A stretch of 64,000 bases of DNA from Kuenenia sp039794105 (GCF_039794105.1 NZ_JBDIWA010000002.1:209392-273391), one strand, 5' to 3'; counted from the first letter of the stretch, positions 41,280 through 51,489 are shown. Made by a program: numbers and translations. Notes: generated by a model from the letters alone, not told the origin.

Positions 41280-42770
41280 CTACTTCAGGGTAATAAATCC
41301 TTTGTTTTTAATATACACCGTGATTGTTTCGTTAGAGCTTAGGTACTCTTCAATAATTCCCATGAATTCAATGACGGAATTGACATTTTTTGTTCCAACT
41401 TTGGTAATCAAATCGCCTGGTTCTATGCCTGCATGACCGGCAGGGCTATTATCGTCCACTTCAAGCACCAACACACCTTCTTCTTTTTCCAGCCCAAGCG
41501 ATCTCGCGATTTCATACGTTACATCATTGACAATCAGCCCTATTGAAAACTTCGAGGGTTCATCTTGTTTTCTAAAAGCGGCATATGTTCTTCCGGAAAG
41601 GTCTTCGGGTTGCTGTTCAACTATGGCCGTAAGGATGTTTTCCTTACCATTTCTTATAACTTTAATTATGATACGGGCATCTATCTTCGCATGTCTTATA
41701 ACGCGTTGCAAATCCAGTGAATTTTTTATAACATCATCATTCATTTCACATATAACGTCTCCGGGAAGGATTCCCGCCTTAAATGCAGGGGTTTCGCTCC
41801 ATACTTCCATGACAAATACACCCTTGTCATTGACTAAGCCAAAGTGTTTTACCATATCATACTTATTTTCAAAACCAAGCTTCAACGCAAATTCATCGGT
41901 AATATCCTGTGTTCCAATACCCAGGTAACCCCTCACGATTGTACCGGTATTTATTATGGTTTCGACTGTCTCTTGCGCGATGCTTGCAGACAGCGCAAAA
42001 CCCACGCCTTGAAATCCGCCTGAACGGGTGGCAATTGCGGTATTCACACCAATAACTTCCCCTCTTAGATTAACCAATGGTCCTCCACTGTTACCAGGGT
42101 TAATGGCCGCATCTGTCTGGAAAAAATCTTCATAGAGAAAGGGAAGCGCTAGCGGTATTACATGTGTTCTTCCTTTGGCGCTGATAATACCCATGGAAAC
42201 TGTTTGCTGAAATCCGAAAGGATTGCCAATAGCAATAACCCAATCGCCTACCTGTACCTCTTCAGGGTCGCCAAACCTTGCCGGCATAAATCCTTCACCA
42301 TCGATTTTTATGACCGCCAGATCGGTATTTGGATCGATGCCTATGATGGTAATATTATGATATTGCTCGTCGTTATACGTGACCACCGTGATTTCTTCCG
42401 GCGAATAATCGCTTATAACGTGATTGTTAGTCAAAATGTAACCGCGTTCATCCACTATTATGCCGGAACCAAGTCCTTTTTTGGGAATTGCACCGGCATG
42501 CGGGCCTTGGTCAGGATTTGCCGGTTGGGCGGGATGATTATCCCCCCCATATGCCTTTTTTTCCGTAATAAGGCTTACAACAGAAGGATTCACCAGCGCA
42601 GGAACCTTTCGAAATATTTCTATGATTGGTTTTGCGTGTTTTTCGAGTTCGACAAGTTCCTGCCTCAACGTCTCTGCATTAATATCCTGATTTGAGAAGA
42701 CAAACCTATTGCTTGAGAAAAGGAAGAGTGTTAGCGGCAAAACAAGAAAGAGTTTTTTGGTAATTTTCAT
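41280..42770 (-). CDS. HtrA/DegP-family serine protease with two PDZ domains
   Basis: 496 residues with a signal peptide (KITKKLFLVLPLTLFLFSS). Catalytic triad: His in TNNHVIS, Asp in NTDLAVIKI, Ser in INPGNSGGPLV. Two PDZ domains follow (about residues 280-380 and 395-490). A periplasmic protease and chaperone for misfolded envelope proteins. An N-terminal linker (YGGDNHPAQPANPDQGPHAG) replaces part of the usual LA loop. The small membrane protein gene just upstream may be cotranscribed. Confidence 0.95.
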   Translation of the reverse strand: MKITKKLFLVLPLTLFLFSSNRFVFSNQDINAETLRQELVELEKHAKPIIEIFRKVPALVNPSVVSLITEKKAYGGDNHPAQPANPDQGPHAGAIPKKGLGSGIIVDERGYILTNNHVISDYSPEEITVVTYNDEQYHNITIIGIDPNTDLAVIKIDGEGFMPARFGDPEEVQVGDWVIAIGNPFGFQQTVSMGIISAKGRTHVIPLALPFLYEDFFQTDAAINPGNSGGPLVNLRGEVIGVNTAIATRSGGFQGVGFALSASIAQETVETIINTGTIVRGYLGIGTQDITDEFALKLGFENKYDMVKHFGLVNDKGVFVMEVWSETPAFKAGILPGDVICEMNDDVIKNSLDLQRVIRHAKIDARIIIKVIRNGKENILTAIVEQQPEDLSGRTYAAFRKQDEPSKFSIGLIVNDVTYEIARSLGLEKEEGVLVLEVDDNSPAGHAGIEPGDLITKVGTKNVNSVIEFMGIIEEYLSSNETITVYIKNKGFITLK

Positions 42771-42772
42771 TT

Positions 42773-43006
42773 TTATTTTGATAGACCTTTCAGCTTTAAA
42801 ATCAAATAAATACTCCCCCCAAAAAGAATTATATTGGCAAAAAAAGTACTAATAACAATCTTTTTTGCATGTTCAGGGTCGTTAATATTATGTACTTTAA
42901 TAATGGCGCAATACGTAAGGAAGATGATACTACTATAAGAAATGCATATCCCGGTTATAAATAGGACTTTTTTTATTAAATGGGCATGTTTTGAAATTGT
43001 TGTCAT
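42773..43006 (-). CDS. Small membrane protein upstream of the HtrA-like protease
   Basis: 77 residues from the ATG at 43006. Two transmembrane helices (VLFITGICISYSSIIFLTYCAI and VISTFFANIILFGGSIYLIL). It ends 2 bases before the protease start, suggesting a coupled pair. No known family. No clear ribosome site. Confidence 0.55.
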   Translation of the reverse strand: MTTISKHAHLIKKVLFITGICISYSSIIFLTYCAIIKVHNINDPEHAKKIVISTFFANIILFGGSIYLILKLKGLSK

Positions 43007-43207
43007 ATACAATCGCTAAGGAGTTGCAAAAGAAACATTCCCTTACAACTAAACAGAAACACAACTATGCGGGAACACTACAATGTATTGTCAATAATTA
43101 TACTTAAATTTAAAGAAACATAAAAACAAATTTTACATTAGTTACATTGGAACTTTTTATGAAATATAGTTGTTTTATAAAGCAACATTACTCTCCTTTT
43201 CTCAAGG

Positions 43208-43253
43208 GCAAGCTGGTTTTTGTTTTCCTCCTTTTCTACAAAAACCAGCTTGC
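43208..43253. terminator. Perfect 16-bp hairpin
   Basis: GCAAGCTGGTTTTTGT (43208-43223) pairs perfectly with 43238-43253 around a 14-base pyrimidine loop, and a T-run follows on the plus strand. No plus-strand gene ends before it, so it may be a repeat or mark the 5' region of a minor transcript. Confidence 0.55.
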
Positions 43254-43410
43254 TGATTTTTTGGGGGAATTTTATGTTGCAACGATAAGCACACAGAAAC
43301 GCAGAAGGAATACAAGCTGGAAATCAAGGGAAGTATTTGTTGCTATGGGGGTATTGAGTAATAGTGGATTGTTACACGAAACGGCAGTCTGTTTTCATTG
43401 ACGAAACAGT

Positions 43411-43761
43411 TTAAACATATGTATCAAGAAACGAACCAACTTGCCTGCTAAAGGATATCTTTTCTAAGGGAATGGGTTTGTAATTCTCTGCTATCTGAAG
43501 GTTTTTACCGTCATTGTTCACCTTTTTCATTCCATCAATTTTTTGCGCCGCCACCGTATTTCCCTTTTGTGTTTTCTCTAAGTTGTTTGTTTTTATATTA
43601 TTAAGTATTTTTTTTATGTTTTCTGCGCGGGTATTTACTTCATTGCCTTTGTAAGGTGCCTGCGTTTCTGGTTTTGGCGTTGGTTTTGTTTTTGTTTGAG
43701 AAGACAATCTTTGTATTTGTTTTAGCAGTTCTGACGTCGATGAGTTCACATTATTTATCAT
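43411..43761 (-). CDS. Hypothetical soluble protein
   Basis: 116 residues from the ATG at 43761 (GGGAAAG upstream). Low-complexity, polar: SSTSELLKQIQRLSSQTKTKPTPKPET, then charged helices, ending KISFSRQVGSFLDTYV. The size and helix pattern recall flagellar regulatory peptides, but no family is recognised. No partner gene nearby. Confidence 0.45.
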   Translation of the reverse strand: MINNVNSSTSELLKQIQRLSSQTKTKPTPKPETQAPYKGNEVNTRAENIKKILNNIKTNNLEKTQKGNTVAAQKIDGMKKVNNDGKNLQIAENYKPIPLEKISFSRQVGSFLDTYV

Positions 43762-43800
43762 ATTTTTACTTTCCCAAAAACCACCTAATCCCATATACAA

Positions 43801-44171
43801 TTTCTAAAGTTGCATAGCATACGAGCTATTTTCATGCCTAAAGACGATAGTTATATATTTTCGTCATGAAAGAAACAAAAGAAAGAGGAAAACGCTATTG
43901 TTTTTTTACCCGACATCTTTCTCCGAATAGATGATGTATTTCTATGTGATTTAAATAGTTATAATTAGCGATTGTCTTCGGGAAAGTATGTTTCTTTGAA
44001 AAGAATGCGGATTATTTTAATGTGGATACGCTGTTAATAAAATTTTTTGTATGTGGCTTTTCTAAAGCACAGGATTTATTCACCGTTTAAAAAAAAACGA
44101 TTATTGGTGATGCCGTTGTGAAATTGGTCACAAAAACCAAAGAATAATTTGGGAAACATACATTTGGAGAA
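43801..44171. other. Spacer upstream of tmRNA without a gene
   Basis: AT-rich, with several A/T runs. No supported frame. Confidence 0.5.
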
Positions 44172-44199
44172 TTGCATTTCCCATCATTTATGCTATAAT
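44172..44199 (+). promoter_or_regulatory. Sigma-70-type promoter of tmRNA
   Basis: TTGCAT at 44172 and TATAAT at 44194 with 16-base spacing. The predicted start near 44206 lies about 40 bases before the mature tmRNA 5' end. Confidence 0.55.
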
Positions 44200-44245
44200 T
44201 ATTTTATAAAGTATTACATATTAATTTTTAATAAAGAGAAAATAA

Positions 44246-44598
44246 GGGGGCGAAAGGATTCGACCGGATTGTACGATATATAGGTTGCGTATTGAGGTTG
44301 TCAGGCGGCCTCATTAAAAACCTGGCAAAACAATTAAATGCCGAAGAACCAATGGCAATGGCTGCTTAATTGACAGCCACGTTTCATCCGTTTTACCTGC
44401 GAAATTGATGAAACGAAGAATAGCAGGTTAGTTTAGACCTTTTGCACCGCGGGGTCTTAAATGAACTAGTAGTTGTGCTAGCTTTTAAAAACCTTGTCTG
44501 TTAGGGTTTTAACGGCGAAATTAAAAAACAGACTATATACGTAGAAGCCTATATTGAAACATCTAGGGACGCGGGTTCAATTCCCGCCGCCTCCACCA
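44246..44598 (+). ncRNA. ssrA: tmRNA
   Basis: 353 nt. The 5' end GGGGGCGAAAGGATTCGAC and the 3' end GGGTTCAATTCCCGCCGCCTCC ACCA form the tRNA-like half; the acceptor stem GGGGGCG pairs with CGCCTCC (one G-U). The tag frame starts at the resume codon GCA at 44325 and reads AKQLNAEEPMAMAA, stop TAA at 44367. With SmpB it rescues stalled ribosomes and tags proteins for degradation. CCA is encoded. Confidence 0.97.
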
Positions 44599-44818
44599 AT
44601 TAAGCTATTGTAATTAAATACTTAATGATTTTAACCTGTCAAAAATAACACCCCCAATGTGTCCATGGAAAGCCATTAATTTGTTTTTAATGGCTTTTTT
44701 TGGTAATAGTTCACCTACCCTCTGATTTGTATTTACTTCCCCGTCTCTGCACAATTAAAAACAATCAAGCGGTAGAAATTTGTATTCCTTTTCCTTTATT
44801 TATCGACCTGCGCATAAA

Positions 44819-45886
44819 ATGAAGAAAAGATCTATAAGAATAGTCACTCTAATATTAATCCTTACCATAATTGGGATATTGACCGCGATAAGGTTGGATC
44901 TTTTGAAATTAAGGAAACCGGATATCAACGAATCTACAGAGCCTGTTAAAATAACAGTTAGGGCACAACGCATAGAGCCTTCATATTTGGCTGATAAAAT
45001 AAAGGTCTCAGGTACTGTTATCCCGAATGAGGAAGTGTTGTTAACAAGCGAAATAGCCGGGAAAATTACCGGTATTTATTTTAAAGAAGGTGGTGCCGTT
45101 AGAAAAGGCGATTTGCTGGTAAAGATTAACAATGAGGACATGCAGGCACAACTCAGAAAAACAATCCATCAGAAAAAACTTGCCGTACAAACAGAACAGC
45201 GTAAACGTGAACTCTTAAAAACCGGAATTATCAGTCAGGAAGAGTACGACAGCACATTAACTGAAGCAAATTCATTAAAAGCAGAAGTAGACCTTATTAA
45301 AGCCCATATCAATAAAACCGAAATAAAGGCGCCATTTGATGGCATAGTTGGTTTACGCTATGTAAGCGAAGGGGCATATCTCTCTACCGGCGCCAGGATT
45401 GCTGAATTGATCAGTATTACGCCGGTTAAGATCGACTTTGCCGTTCCGGGAAAGTACGGAAACATGATAAAAAACGGCGCTACCATAACCTTCACGGCAG
45501 AAGGAAATGATCACAGGTACAATGCAGAAGTCTATGCAGTGGAATCAAAGATTGACCCGCAGACACGCACACTCCGCTTACGGGCAATATATCCCAATTC
45601 TAAAGGCGAAATCTTACCGGGGGCATTTGCCCACATCGAATTAACGCTCAGAGAGTTTAAGAACGCCATTCAAATCCCTACGGAGGCGCTTATCCCGGAA
45701 ATCGGAAAGCAGAAGGTTTATATTTATAAAAATGGCAAGGCCGAATCCGCTTATGTTAAAACAGGCCTCAGGACGGAAGGTAAGATACAGGTACTCCAAG
45801 GCCTCCAACCGGGTGACATACTGATTACCTCAGGAATCCTGAAAATCGGACACGGTGTTTCCGTGGAATTACAAGAGATAAATTAA
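44819..45886 (+). CDS. RND-type membrane fusion protein
   Basis: 355 residues from the ATG at 44819. N-terminal anchor helix (IVTLILILTIIGILTAIRLDLL), barrel/lipoyl segments (ITVRAQRIEPSYLADKIKVSGTVIPNEEVLLTSEIAGKITGIYF), a short helical hairpin and the C-terminal beta domain (LRTEGKIQVLQGLQPGDILITSGI). Couples the RND pump to the outer membrane. It ends 12 bases before the pump gene. No TolC homolog is in the window. Confidence 0.92.
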   Translation: MKKRSIRIVTLILILTIIGILTAIRLDLLKLRKPDINESTEPVKITVRAQRIEPSYLADKIKVSGTVIPNEEVLLTSEIAGKITGIYFKEGGAVRKGDLLVKINNEDMQAQLRKTIHQKKLAVQTEQRKRELLKTGIISQEEYDSTLTEANSLKAEVDLIKAHINKTEIKAPFDGIVGLRYVSEGAYLSTGARIAELISITPVKIDFAVPGKYGNMIKNGATITFTAEGNDHRYNAEVYAVESKIDPQTRTLRLRAIYPNSKGEILPGAFAHIELTLREFKNAIQIPTEALIPEIGKQKVYIYKNGKAESAYVKTGLRTEGKIQVLQGLQPGDILITSGILKIGHGVSVELQEIN

Positions 45887-45898
45887 AGGATTTCCCCT

Positions 45899-48800
45899 GT
45901 GAGTCTTTCATCTGTCAGTATAAAACGTCCGGTACTTACCATTGTCATGTCCATCGTTGTCGTTTTATTTGGGATTATCGGATATCATTACCTTGGAATC
46001 CGTGAATATCCAAATGTTGATAAACCGGTAATTACCGTAAGCACTACGTATGTCGGAGCTAATTCGAATGTCATAGAATCGCAGATTAGCGACCCGCTAG
46101 AGGAATCAATTAACGGAATTGCGGGAATTCAATCACTCACTTCCGTCAGCCGTGATGGGCGAAGTACTATTATCGTAGAATTTGGCCTGGATACCGACCT
46201 TGAAGCCGCTACAAACGATGTAAGAGACCGGGTATCCAGGGCAATCGGCAAACTGCCACCGGATGCAGACCCACCTGTAGTTTCCAAAGCAGATGCAGAT
46301 TCAGATCCCATTATTTTTCTCAACATTACAAGCGACAAGCGTTCTCTTCCCGAACTCACGGAAATTGCGGAAAAAACCTTTAAAGAGCGTCTGCAAACTA
46401 TATCCGGTGTAAGCGAAATAAGAATTTGGGGAGAAAAAAAATACGCTATGCGTTTATGGCTGGACGCTGCGCGGTTAGCTGCGTATCAGTTAACTCCCCT
46501 TGATATAAGAGACGCATTTCTGCGGGAAAATATCGAATTGCCTTCCGGCAGTATTGAAGGGAGCGCCACAGAATTAACGGTAAGGGCCCTCGGACGGCTG
46601 AAAACACCTCAGGAATTTAATAACCTTATTATCAGGGAAGAGAGGGGCAGAGTCGTGAGATTCCGTGATGTCGGGCATGCTGAGCTTGGCCCTGAAAATC
46701 TGCGTACCGTTTTAAAAAGGGACGGCATCCCAATGGTGGGGAACGCTATCGTTCCCCAGCCAGGCTCCAATCACATTGAAATTGCCGATGAGTTTTACAG
46801 GCGGATAAAACAAATAAAGAAAGACTTGCCGGATGATATTACACTGGGTATTGGTTTTGATACTACGAAATACGTCCGGGAATCCATCACCGAAGTACAA
46901 CAAACCATTTTCATTGCCTTTTGTCTTGTCATATGCATTATCTTTTTTTTCCTGAGGGATTGGCGTACCACAATTATTCCGGTACTTGTCATCCCTATTT
47001 CATTAATCGGTTCCTTTTTTATTATGTACCTTGCCGGCTTTTCTATAAATGTGTTGAGTCTTCTGGGTATCGTACTGGCTATCGGTCTTGTTGTGGATGA
47101 TGCAATTGTCGTGCTGGAAAATATTTACACCAAAATTGAGAAGGGAATGGCTCCGGCAGAGGCGGGAATCAAAGGTTCATCGGAAATATTTTTTGCTGTT
47201 ATTGTGACCACAATCACCCTTGCGGCGGTTTTTCTCCCTGTTATCTTTCTCAAGGGTATTACCGGAAGGCTATTTCGTGAGTTTGGCGTTGTAATCACAG
47301 GGGCAGTAATTATATCTTCTTTTGTCGCATTAACCCTTACCCCGATGCTTTCCACAAAAATCCTCAAGAGACGTAAATCCCATAACTGGTTCTACCAGCA
47401 GACGGAACCCTTTTTTATTGGTTTGACGAATGCTTATCGTAATTCATTAGAAGCATTTATGAAAAAACGTTCGCTTGCTTTTGCAGTAATGATACTGTCT
47501 ATAGGATTAATTTTTGGAATTGGGGTGAGGATTCCTTCGGAGCTGGCTCCACTGGAAGACAGAAGTGGCTTAAGACTACAGTCAACAGCTTCGGAAGGGG
47601 CTTCCTATGAGTATATGGACGCATACATGGATGAGCTTATTGGATTAATCCAAAAAGAAATTCCCGAGGCAGAAGGAATAATTACCGTTACTTCTCCGGA
47701 CTTCGGTGCATCGAGTTCCGTTAATTCAGGTTCCGTACGCCTGAGATTGAAAAATCCTGGTGAAAGGAAAAGGACGCAGCAGGAAATTGCCGAACACCTT
47801 GGAAGGAAGCTTAAACATTTACCATCAGCAAGGACATATATTTCCCAGGAGCAGACTATTGGCGACCGCAGAAGCCGTTTACCGGTTGAGTATATTATCC
47901 AGGCGGCAAACATAGAAAGACTAAAGGATGTTCTTCCCAATTTTCTTGCACATGCATATAAAAGCCCCGTCTTTCAATTCGTAGATGTAAACCTGAAATT
48001 CAACAAACCGGAACTAAATGTACACATCAACCGCGAGAAAGCAAGAAATCTGCAGGTATCGGCAATGGACGTTGTTCAAACACTGCAGCTTGCACTAAGC
48101 GGAAACAGATTCGGATATTTTCTTATGAACGGCAAACAATATCAGGTAATTGGTCAGTTAAAAAGAGAAGATAGAAGCGAACCTTTGGACTTAAAATCCC
48201 TCTTTGTAAGAAATCAAAAGGGTGATATGGTACAACTTGACAATTTGATTTCTTTATATGAGGAGAGTACCCCGCCGCAACTTTATCGTTATAATCGTTA
48301 TCTTTCTGCAACCATTTCTGCCAGTTTGACAAAAGGGAAAACAATCAGAGACGGCATTGCTGAAATGGATGCTATTTCGGATAATGTACTTGATGAAACC
48401 TTCAGTACCTCGCTCTCAGGCCCTTCAAAGGATTATGTTGAAAGCTCTTCAAGTATGTCCTTTGCATTTTTTCTTGCCCTGGTGCTGGTTTATCTTGTTC
48501 TGGCTGCCCAATTTGAGAGTTTCAGGGACCCTCTTATTATTATGTTTACCGTTCCGCTGGCAGTGGCAGGGGCGGTAGTCAGCCTCTGGTATTTCAAAGA
48601 AACACTGAACATCTTCAGCCAGATTGGTATCATTATGCTTGTTGGACTTGTAGCAAAAAACGGTATCCTTATTGTAGAATTTGCCAACCAGAAGAAATCC
48701 ATGGGATTAAACCGTATTCAGGCAGTTCAGGAGGCAGCAGTATTGAGATTCAGGCCTGTTTTAATGACAAGTTTATCCACTATTTTAGGGGCGCTGCCTA

Positions 48801-48943
48801 TTGCGCTGGCGTTTGGCGCAGGGTCGGAAAGCCGTACTTCAATGGGAATTGCTGTAATCGGCGGACTTTCCTTTTCCACAATTTTAACACTCTATATTGT
48901 TCCTGCCATGTATTCATACTTTTCAGAAACAAAGAAGGTTTAA
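45899..48943 (+). CDS. RND efflux transporter, HAE1-like
   Basis: 1014 residues, near the usual RND length. Twelve helices and two large periplasmic loops. It starts SLSSVSIKRPVLTIVMSIVVVLFGIIGYHYL, the AcrB-like opening. The proton-relay Asp pair is in GLVVDDAIVVLENIY. GTG start. A proton-driven exporter of hydrophobic compounds or metabolites; the substrate is unknown. Operon with the fusion protein. Confidence 0.95.
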   Translation: MSLSSVSIKRPVLTIVMSIVVVLFGIIGYHYLGIREYPNVDKPVITVSTTYVGANSNVIESQISDPLEESINGIAGIQSLTSVSRDGRSTIIVEFGLDTDLEAATNDVRDRVSRAIGKLPPDADPPVVSKADADSDPIIFLNITSDKRSLPELTEIAEKTFKERLQTISGVSEIRIWGEKKYAMRLWLDAARLAAYQLTPLDIRDAFLRENIELPSGSIEGSATELTVRALGRLKTPQEFNNLIIREERGRVVRFRDVGHAELGPENLRTVLKRDGIPMVGNAIVPQPGSNHIEIADEFYRRIKQIKKDLPDDITLGIGFDTTKYVRESITEVQQTIFIAFCLVICIIFFFLRDWRTTIIPVLVIPISLIGSFFIMYLAGFSINVLSLLGIVLAIGLVVDDAIVVLENIYTKIEKGMAPAEAGIKGSSEIFFAVIVTTITLAAVFLPVIFLKGITGRLFREFGVVITGAVIISSFVALTLTPMLSTKILKRRKSHNWFYQQTEPFFIGLTNAYRNSLEAFMKKRSLAFAVMILSIGLIFGIGVRIPSELAPLEDRSGLRLQSTASEGASYEYMDAYMDELIGLIQKEIPEAEGIITVTSPDFGASSSVNSGSVRLRLKNPGERKRTQQEIAEHLGRKLKHLPSARTYISQEQTIGDRRSRLPVEYIIQAANIERLKDVLPNFLAHAYKSPVFQFVDVNLKFNKPELNVHINREKARNLQVSAMDVVQTLQLALSGNRFGYFLMNGKQYQVIGQLKREDRSEPLDLKSLFVRNQKGDMVQLDNLISLYEESTPPQLYRYNRYLSATISASLTKGKTIRDGIAEMDAISDNVLDETFSTSLSGPSKDYVESSSSMSFAFFLALVLVYLVLAAQFESFRDPLIIMFTVPLAVAGAVVSLWYFKETLNIFSQIGIIMLVGLVAKNGILIVEFANQKKSMGLNRIQAVQEAAVLRFRPVLMTSLSTILGALPIALAFGAGSESRTSMGIAVIGGLSFSTILTLYIVPAMYSYFSETKKV

Positions 48944-49047
48944 ACAAGCGGCGCAACAGATTTTATATTTATTTTCAAGGACAGCCTCCTCCCTTGTCCT
49001 GTCTGACGGTTCGCGTTCGTTCTTTTTTGTCTTCTGTGTCCATAGTA

Positions 49048-50529
49048 TTAGTTTGATGGTGTTTCTGTGTAGTTAAGAATTACTTGTTCAATTTCATCCT
49101 TGTCTTTTTTATTGTCCGACATAATCAATAATTTGTCGCCCTGTACTATGGTAGTTGTCCCGCTTGGTGTAATATATTTGTCACTACGGTTAATCAATAC
49201 AATAAGTGATGTTTTCGGAAATTTGAGTTGAAAAATTTGTCTGCCGATTGCGTTTGAATTCTCTTTTATTTCTACTTCAAAAAGTTCATTTTTAAAATTG
49301 TCCGATAGTTCCAGTTCCAGCGGATAACGGGTTTTGAATTTTACAGGTTTAAATAAATAAAGCCACTTTGCAACAATCGGAATGGTTGTTCCTTGTAGCA
49401 TTACAGAGGACAGCACGATAAAAAAAACAATATTGAATATCATTTCTGATTTTTCAACACCTTGAATGAGTGGATAAGTGGCAAATACAATAGGAACTGC
49501 ACCTCTTAACCCAACCCACGAGATAAGCAGGCGTTCCCTGTTTCTCATTTTAAAAAATAAAAGGCAAAGAAATACTGCAAGTGGTCTTGCTACAAACATC
49601 AGAAAAAGAGCAATGACACTTCCTGTTCCAATGAAAGGCAACATTTGTTTTGGAAACACAAGCAAACCAAGAGCAAGGAACATCACAATTTGCATCATCC
49701 ATGCCTGCCCGTCATAAAACCGTATAATGCTTTTTTTGTGAATAAAATTTTCATTGCCAAGAATAATTGCTGAGAGGTAAACGGCAAGAAAACCATTGCC
49801 ATTGAAAAAAGTAGTAATGCCATAAGTAAAAAATATGAGAGCAAGCGTCAGGACGGGATAAAGCCCGTCATGGTCAAGATTTATCTTATTAAGCATCCAT
49901 ATCATTGCCTTACCCAATAAGTAACCCGCAATTGCGCCAATAATCATTTGCTGAAAGAACATTGGAATTAATAACACAAAAGAGGTGCCTTTATGCACGA
50001 GCAAAGATGTAATACCAATAGTCAGGAAATATGCCATCGGATCGTTGCTACCCGATTCCAATTCCAGCAATGGTCTTAAATTTCCTTTTAGCCCTATGCT
50101 TTTTGAACGAAGAATAGAGAATACCGCAGCAGCATCAGTTGACGATACAATTGCACCGATTAAAAGTCCTTCTGTAAGTGTAAAGCCAGAAATATAGGAA
50201 ATGAAAAATCCTAAAGAAACTGCTGTGAGCAATACTCCCAAAGTTGATAGAGTAACACCCTGCCACAAAACAGGTTTTACACTTTCCCATTTTGTTTCAA
50301 GTCCGCCCGAAAACAAAATAAAAGTCAGGGCAATAGCACCCAGTGATTGTGCAAGATTGGGGTTGTCAAAGTGGATACCGCCAATTCCGTCCGAACCTGC
50401 AAGCATACCCACTGCAAGAAAAATAATAAGCGCAGGAACGCCAAGTTTTCCTGTTGTCTTGCTGGCAAGAATACTTAACAATAATAATATTGAACCAATT
50501 AAAAGTAGGTTTTCTGTCGTAAGTGTCAT
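49048..50529 (-). CDS. K+/H+ (Na+/H+) antiporter, NhaP2/CPA1-like
   Basis: 493 residues. About 12 membrane helices with the CPA1 ion-site motif ESGSNDPMAYFLT, preceded by GAIVSSTDAAAVFSIL. A C-terminal TrkA_C/RCK_C domain (FEVEIKENSNAIGRQIFQLKFPKTSLIVLINR…) as in CvrA/NhaP2. Exchanges protons against K+ or Na+. No operon partner. Confidence 0.93.
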   Translation of the reverse strand: MTLTTENLLLIGSILLLLSILASKTTGKLGVPALIIFLAVGMLAGSDGIGGIHFDNPNLAQSLGAIALTFILFSGGLETKWESVKPVLWQGVTLSTLGVLLTAVSLGFFISYISGFTLTEGLLIGAIVSSTDAAAVFSILRSKSIGLKGNLRPLLELESGSNDPMAYFLTIGITSLLVHKGTSFVLLIPMFFQQMIIGAIAGYLLGKAMIWMLNKINLDHDGLYPVLTLALIFFTYGITTFFNGNGFLAVYLSAIILGNENFIHKKSIIRFYDGQAWMMQIVMFLALGLLVFPKQMLPFIGTGSVIALFLMFVARPLAVFLCLLFFKMRNRERLLISWVGLRGAVPIVFATYPLIQGVEKSEMIFNIVFFIVLSSVMLQGTTIPIVAKWLYLFKPVKFKTRYPLELELSDNFKNELFEVEIKENSNAIGRQIFQLKFPKTSLIVLINRSDKYITPSGTTTIVQGDKLLIMSDNKKDKDEIEQVILNYTETPSN

Positions 50530-50881
50530 TTCAAGGCAGTCCCATTTTTTACTCGTCAGTGTCCACTAAGCACGATCGTTTTGAAATGAAGCACAACTTG
50601 TTATATGCGTCATAAAAATACTCATATCCCATCTCCCATCATTCTTTAGGACTATATGCGTAACTGCTGTTGCTTATTATCTAATTGATTTTGTAACCAT
50701 TAATCGTAATATATTAAACGACCAAAACACGACTCGTTCCCAAACCTTGTGCTGAACATAGTGAAGTATCAGTTTGGGAACGCCGGCCTGTCGGCAGACA
50801 GGCAATTACGCGGGAAACTCTGTTTCCGGCGAGGATAAGAAACAAGACATACTGATTTTATTTTGAGAAACCAAGGTTTAT
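50530..50881. other. Spacer with a short inverted repeat, no gene
   Basis: Contains GTTCCCAAAC (50748-50757) and GTTTGGGAAC (50772-50781) as a hairpin pair, and a GCATATAAC-like box on the minus strand near 50600. No coding signal. Confidence 0.5.
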
Positions 50882-50957
50882 GTAACACTTTAGTTATTTG
50901 AAAAAGTAGGGGCGAACGTCGAGATTATTGGAATTTTTCAAATAACTAAAGTGTTAC
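50882..50957. mobile_element. MITE-like element, short copy
   Basis: 76 bp: GTAACACTTTAGTTATTTGA at the left, TTTTTCAAATAACTAAAGTGTTAC at the right, with ATTATTGGAA next to the right arm, as in the 37558 copy. It abuts the 5' side of the truncated DUF218 gene. Confidence 0.85.
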
Positions 50958-51450
50958 GAGTTTCTCGAACAAATCGATATTAGACTACACAGGTTGGCGC
51001 CTGAAAGCAGGATTGTTTTATCTGGGGAAAGGGTTTTTGATCTCGTTTCAGGAGCGGAAGCAATGGCAGAATTGGCAATGGAGCTTGGAGTCGAAGATGA
51101 ATCGCTGATTTTGCAATCCGAATCAAAAGATACGCATGATGAGGCAAAATTTGTAAAACCCATTGTGGAGAATGACCATTTTATTTTAGTTACATCGGCA
51201 AATCACATGGCGCGCGCAATGGGAATGTTAAAAAAATCAGGGAGGAGTCCTATACCTGCTCCTGCGGGACACGCACTATTTTGAAATCACAAACAACCGC
51301 GCCCGGTGATTTTTTCCCCAGTTCACATGGTTTTGATAAGGCAGAACAAGTATTTTACGAGTACCTTGGGATACTTTGGACTTTGCTGCGGGGCAGATAT
51401 AAATGCAACCCGCAGCCTTTCTCTGAATTTTCAGGCCAGTTCTTAAAAAA
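50958..51450 (+). pseudogene. DUF218 (YdcF/ElyC-like) gene, truncated and frameshifted
   Basis: Plus-strand frame after the MITE reads EFLEQIDIRLHRLAPESRIVLSG…AMELGVEDESLILQSESKDTHDEA…HFILVTSANHMARAMGMLKKSG…PIPAPA, then shifts frame near 51280 to FFPSSHGFDKAEQVFYEYLGILWTLLRGR. Together these cover the C-terminal half of a DUF218 envelope-biogenesis protein. The N-terminus and membrane helices are replaced by the MITE. Confidence 0.8.
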
Positions 51451-51480
51451 AGGGTTTCCTGATCTACAAGCGAAACCCTT
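51450..51480. terminator. Bidirectional terminator after hflC
   Basis: AGGGTTTC pairs with GAAACCCT across a 13-base loop, with A-runs on the left and T-runs on the right, so it can stop transcription in both directions. It serves hflC on the minus strand. Confidence 0.8.
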
Positions 51481-51489
51481 CCCGTTTTT

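Noticed and set aside
43147..43401. 84-codon plus-strand ORF
   Set aside because: It runs through a perfect 16-bp hairpin, has no ribosome site and shows no family pattern.
44246..44598. CRISPR or tRNA reading of the 3' end
   Set aside because: The tRNA-like end belongs to the tmRNA; no separate tRNA fits and no repeat-spacer array exists anywhere in the window.
50530..50640. Possible attC box upstream of the antiporter (GCATATAAC on the minus strand)
   Set aside because: No complementary inner arms or partner box could be found, so it does not meet the standard used for the DUF262 locus.
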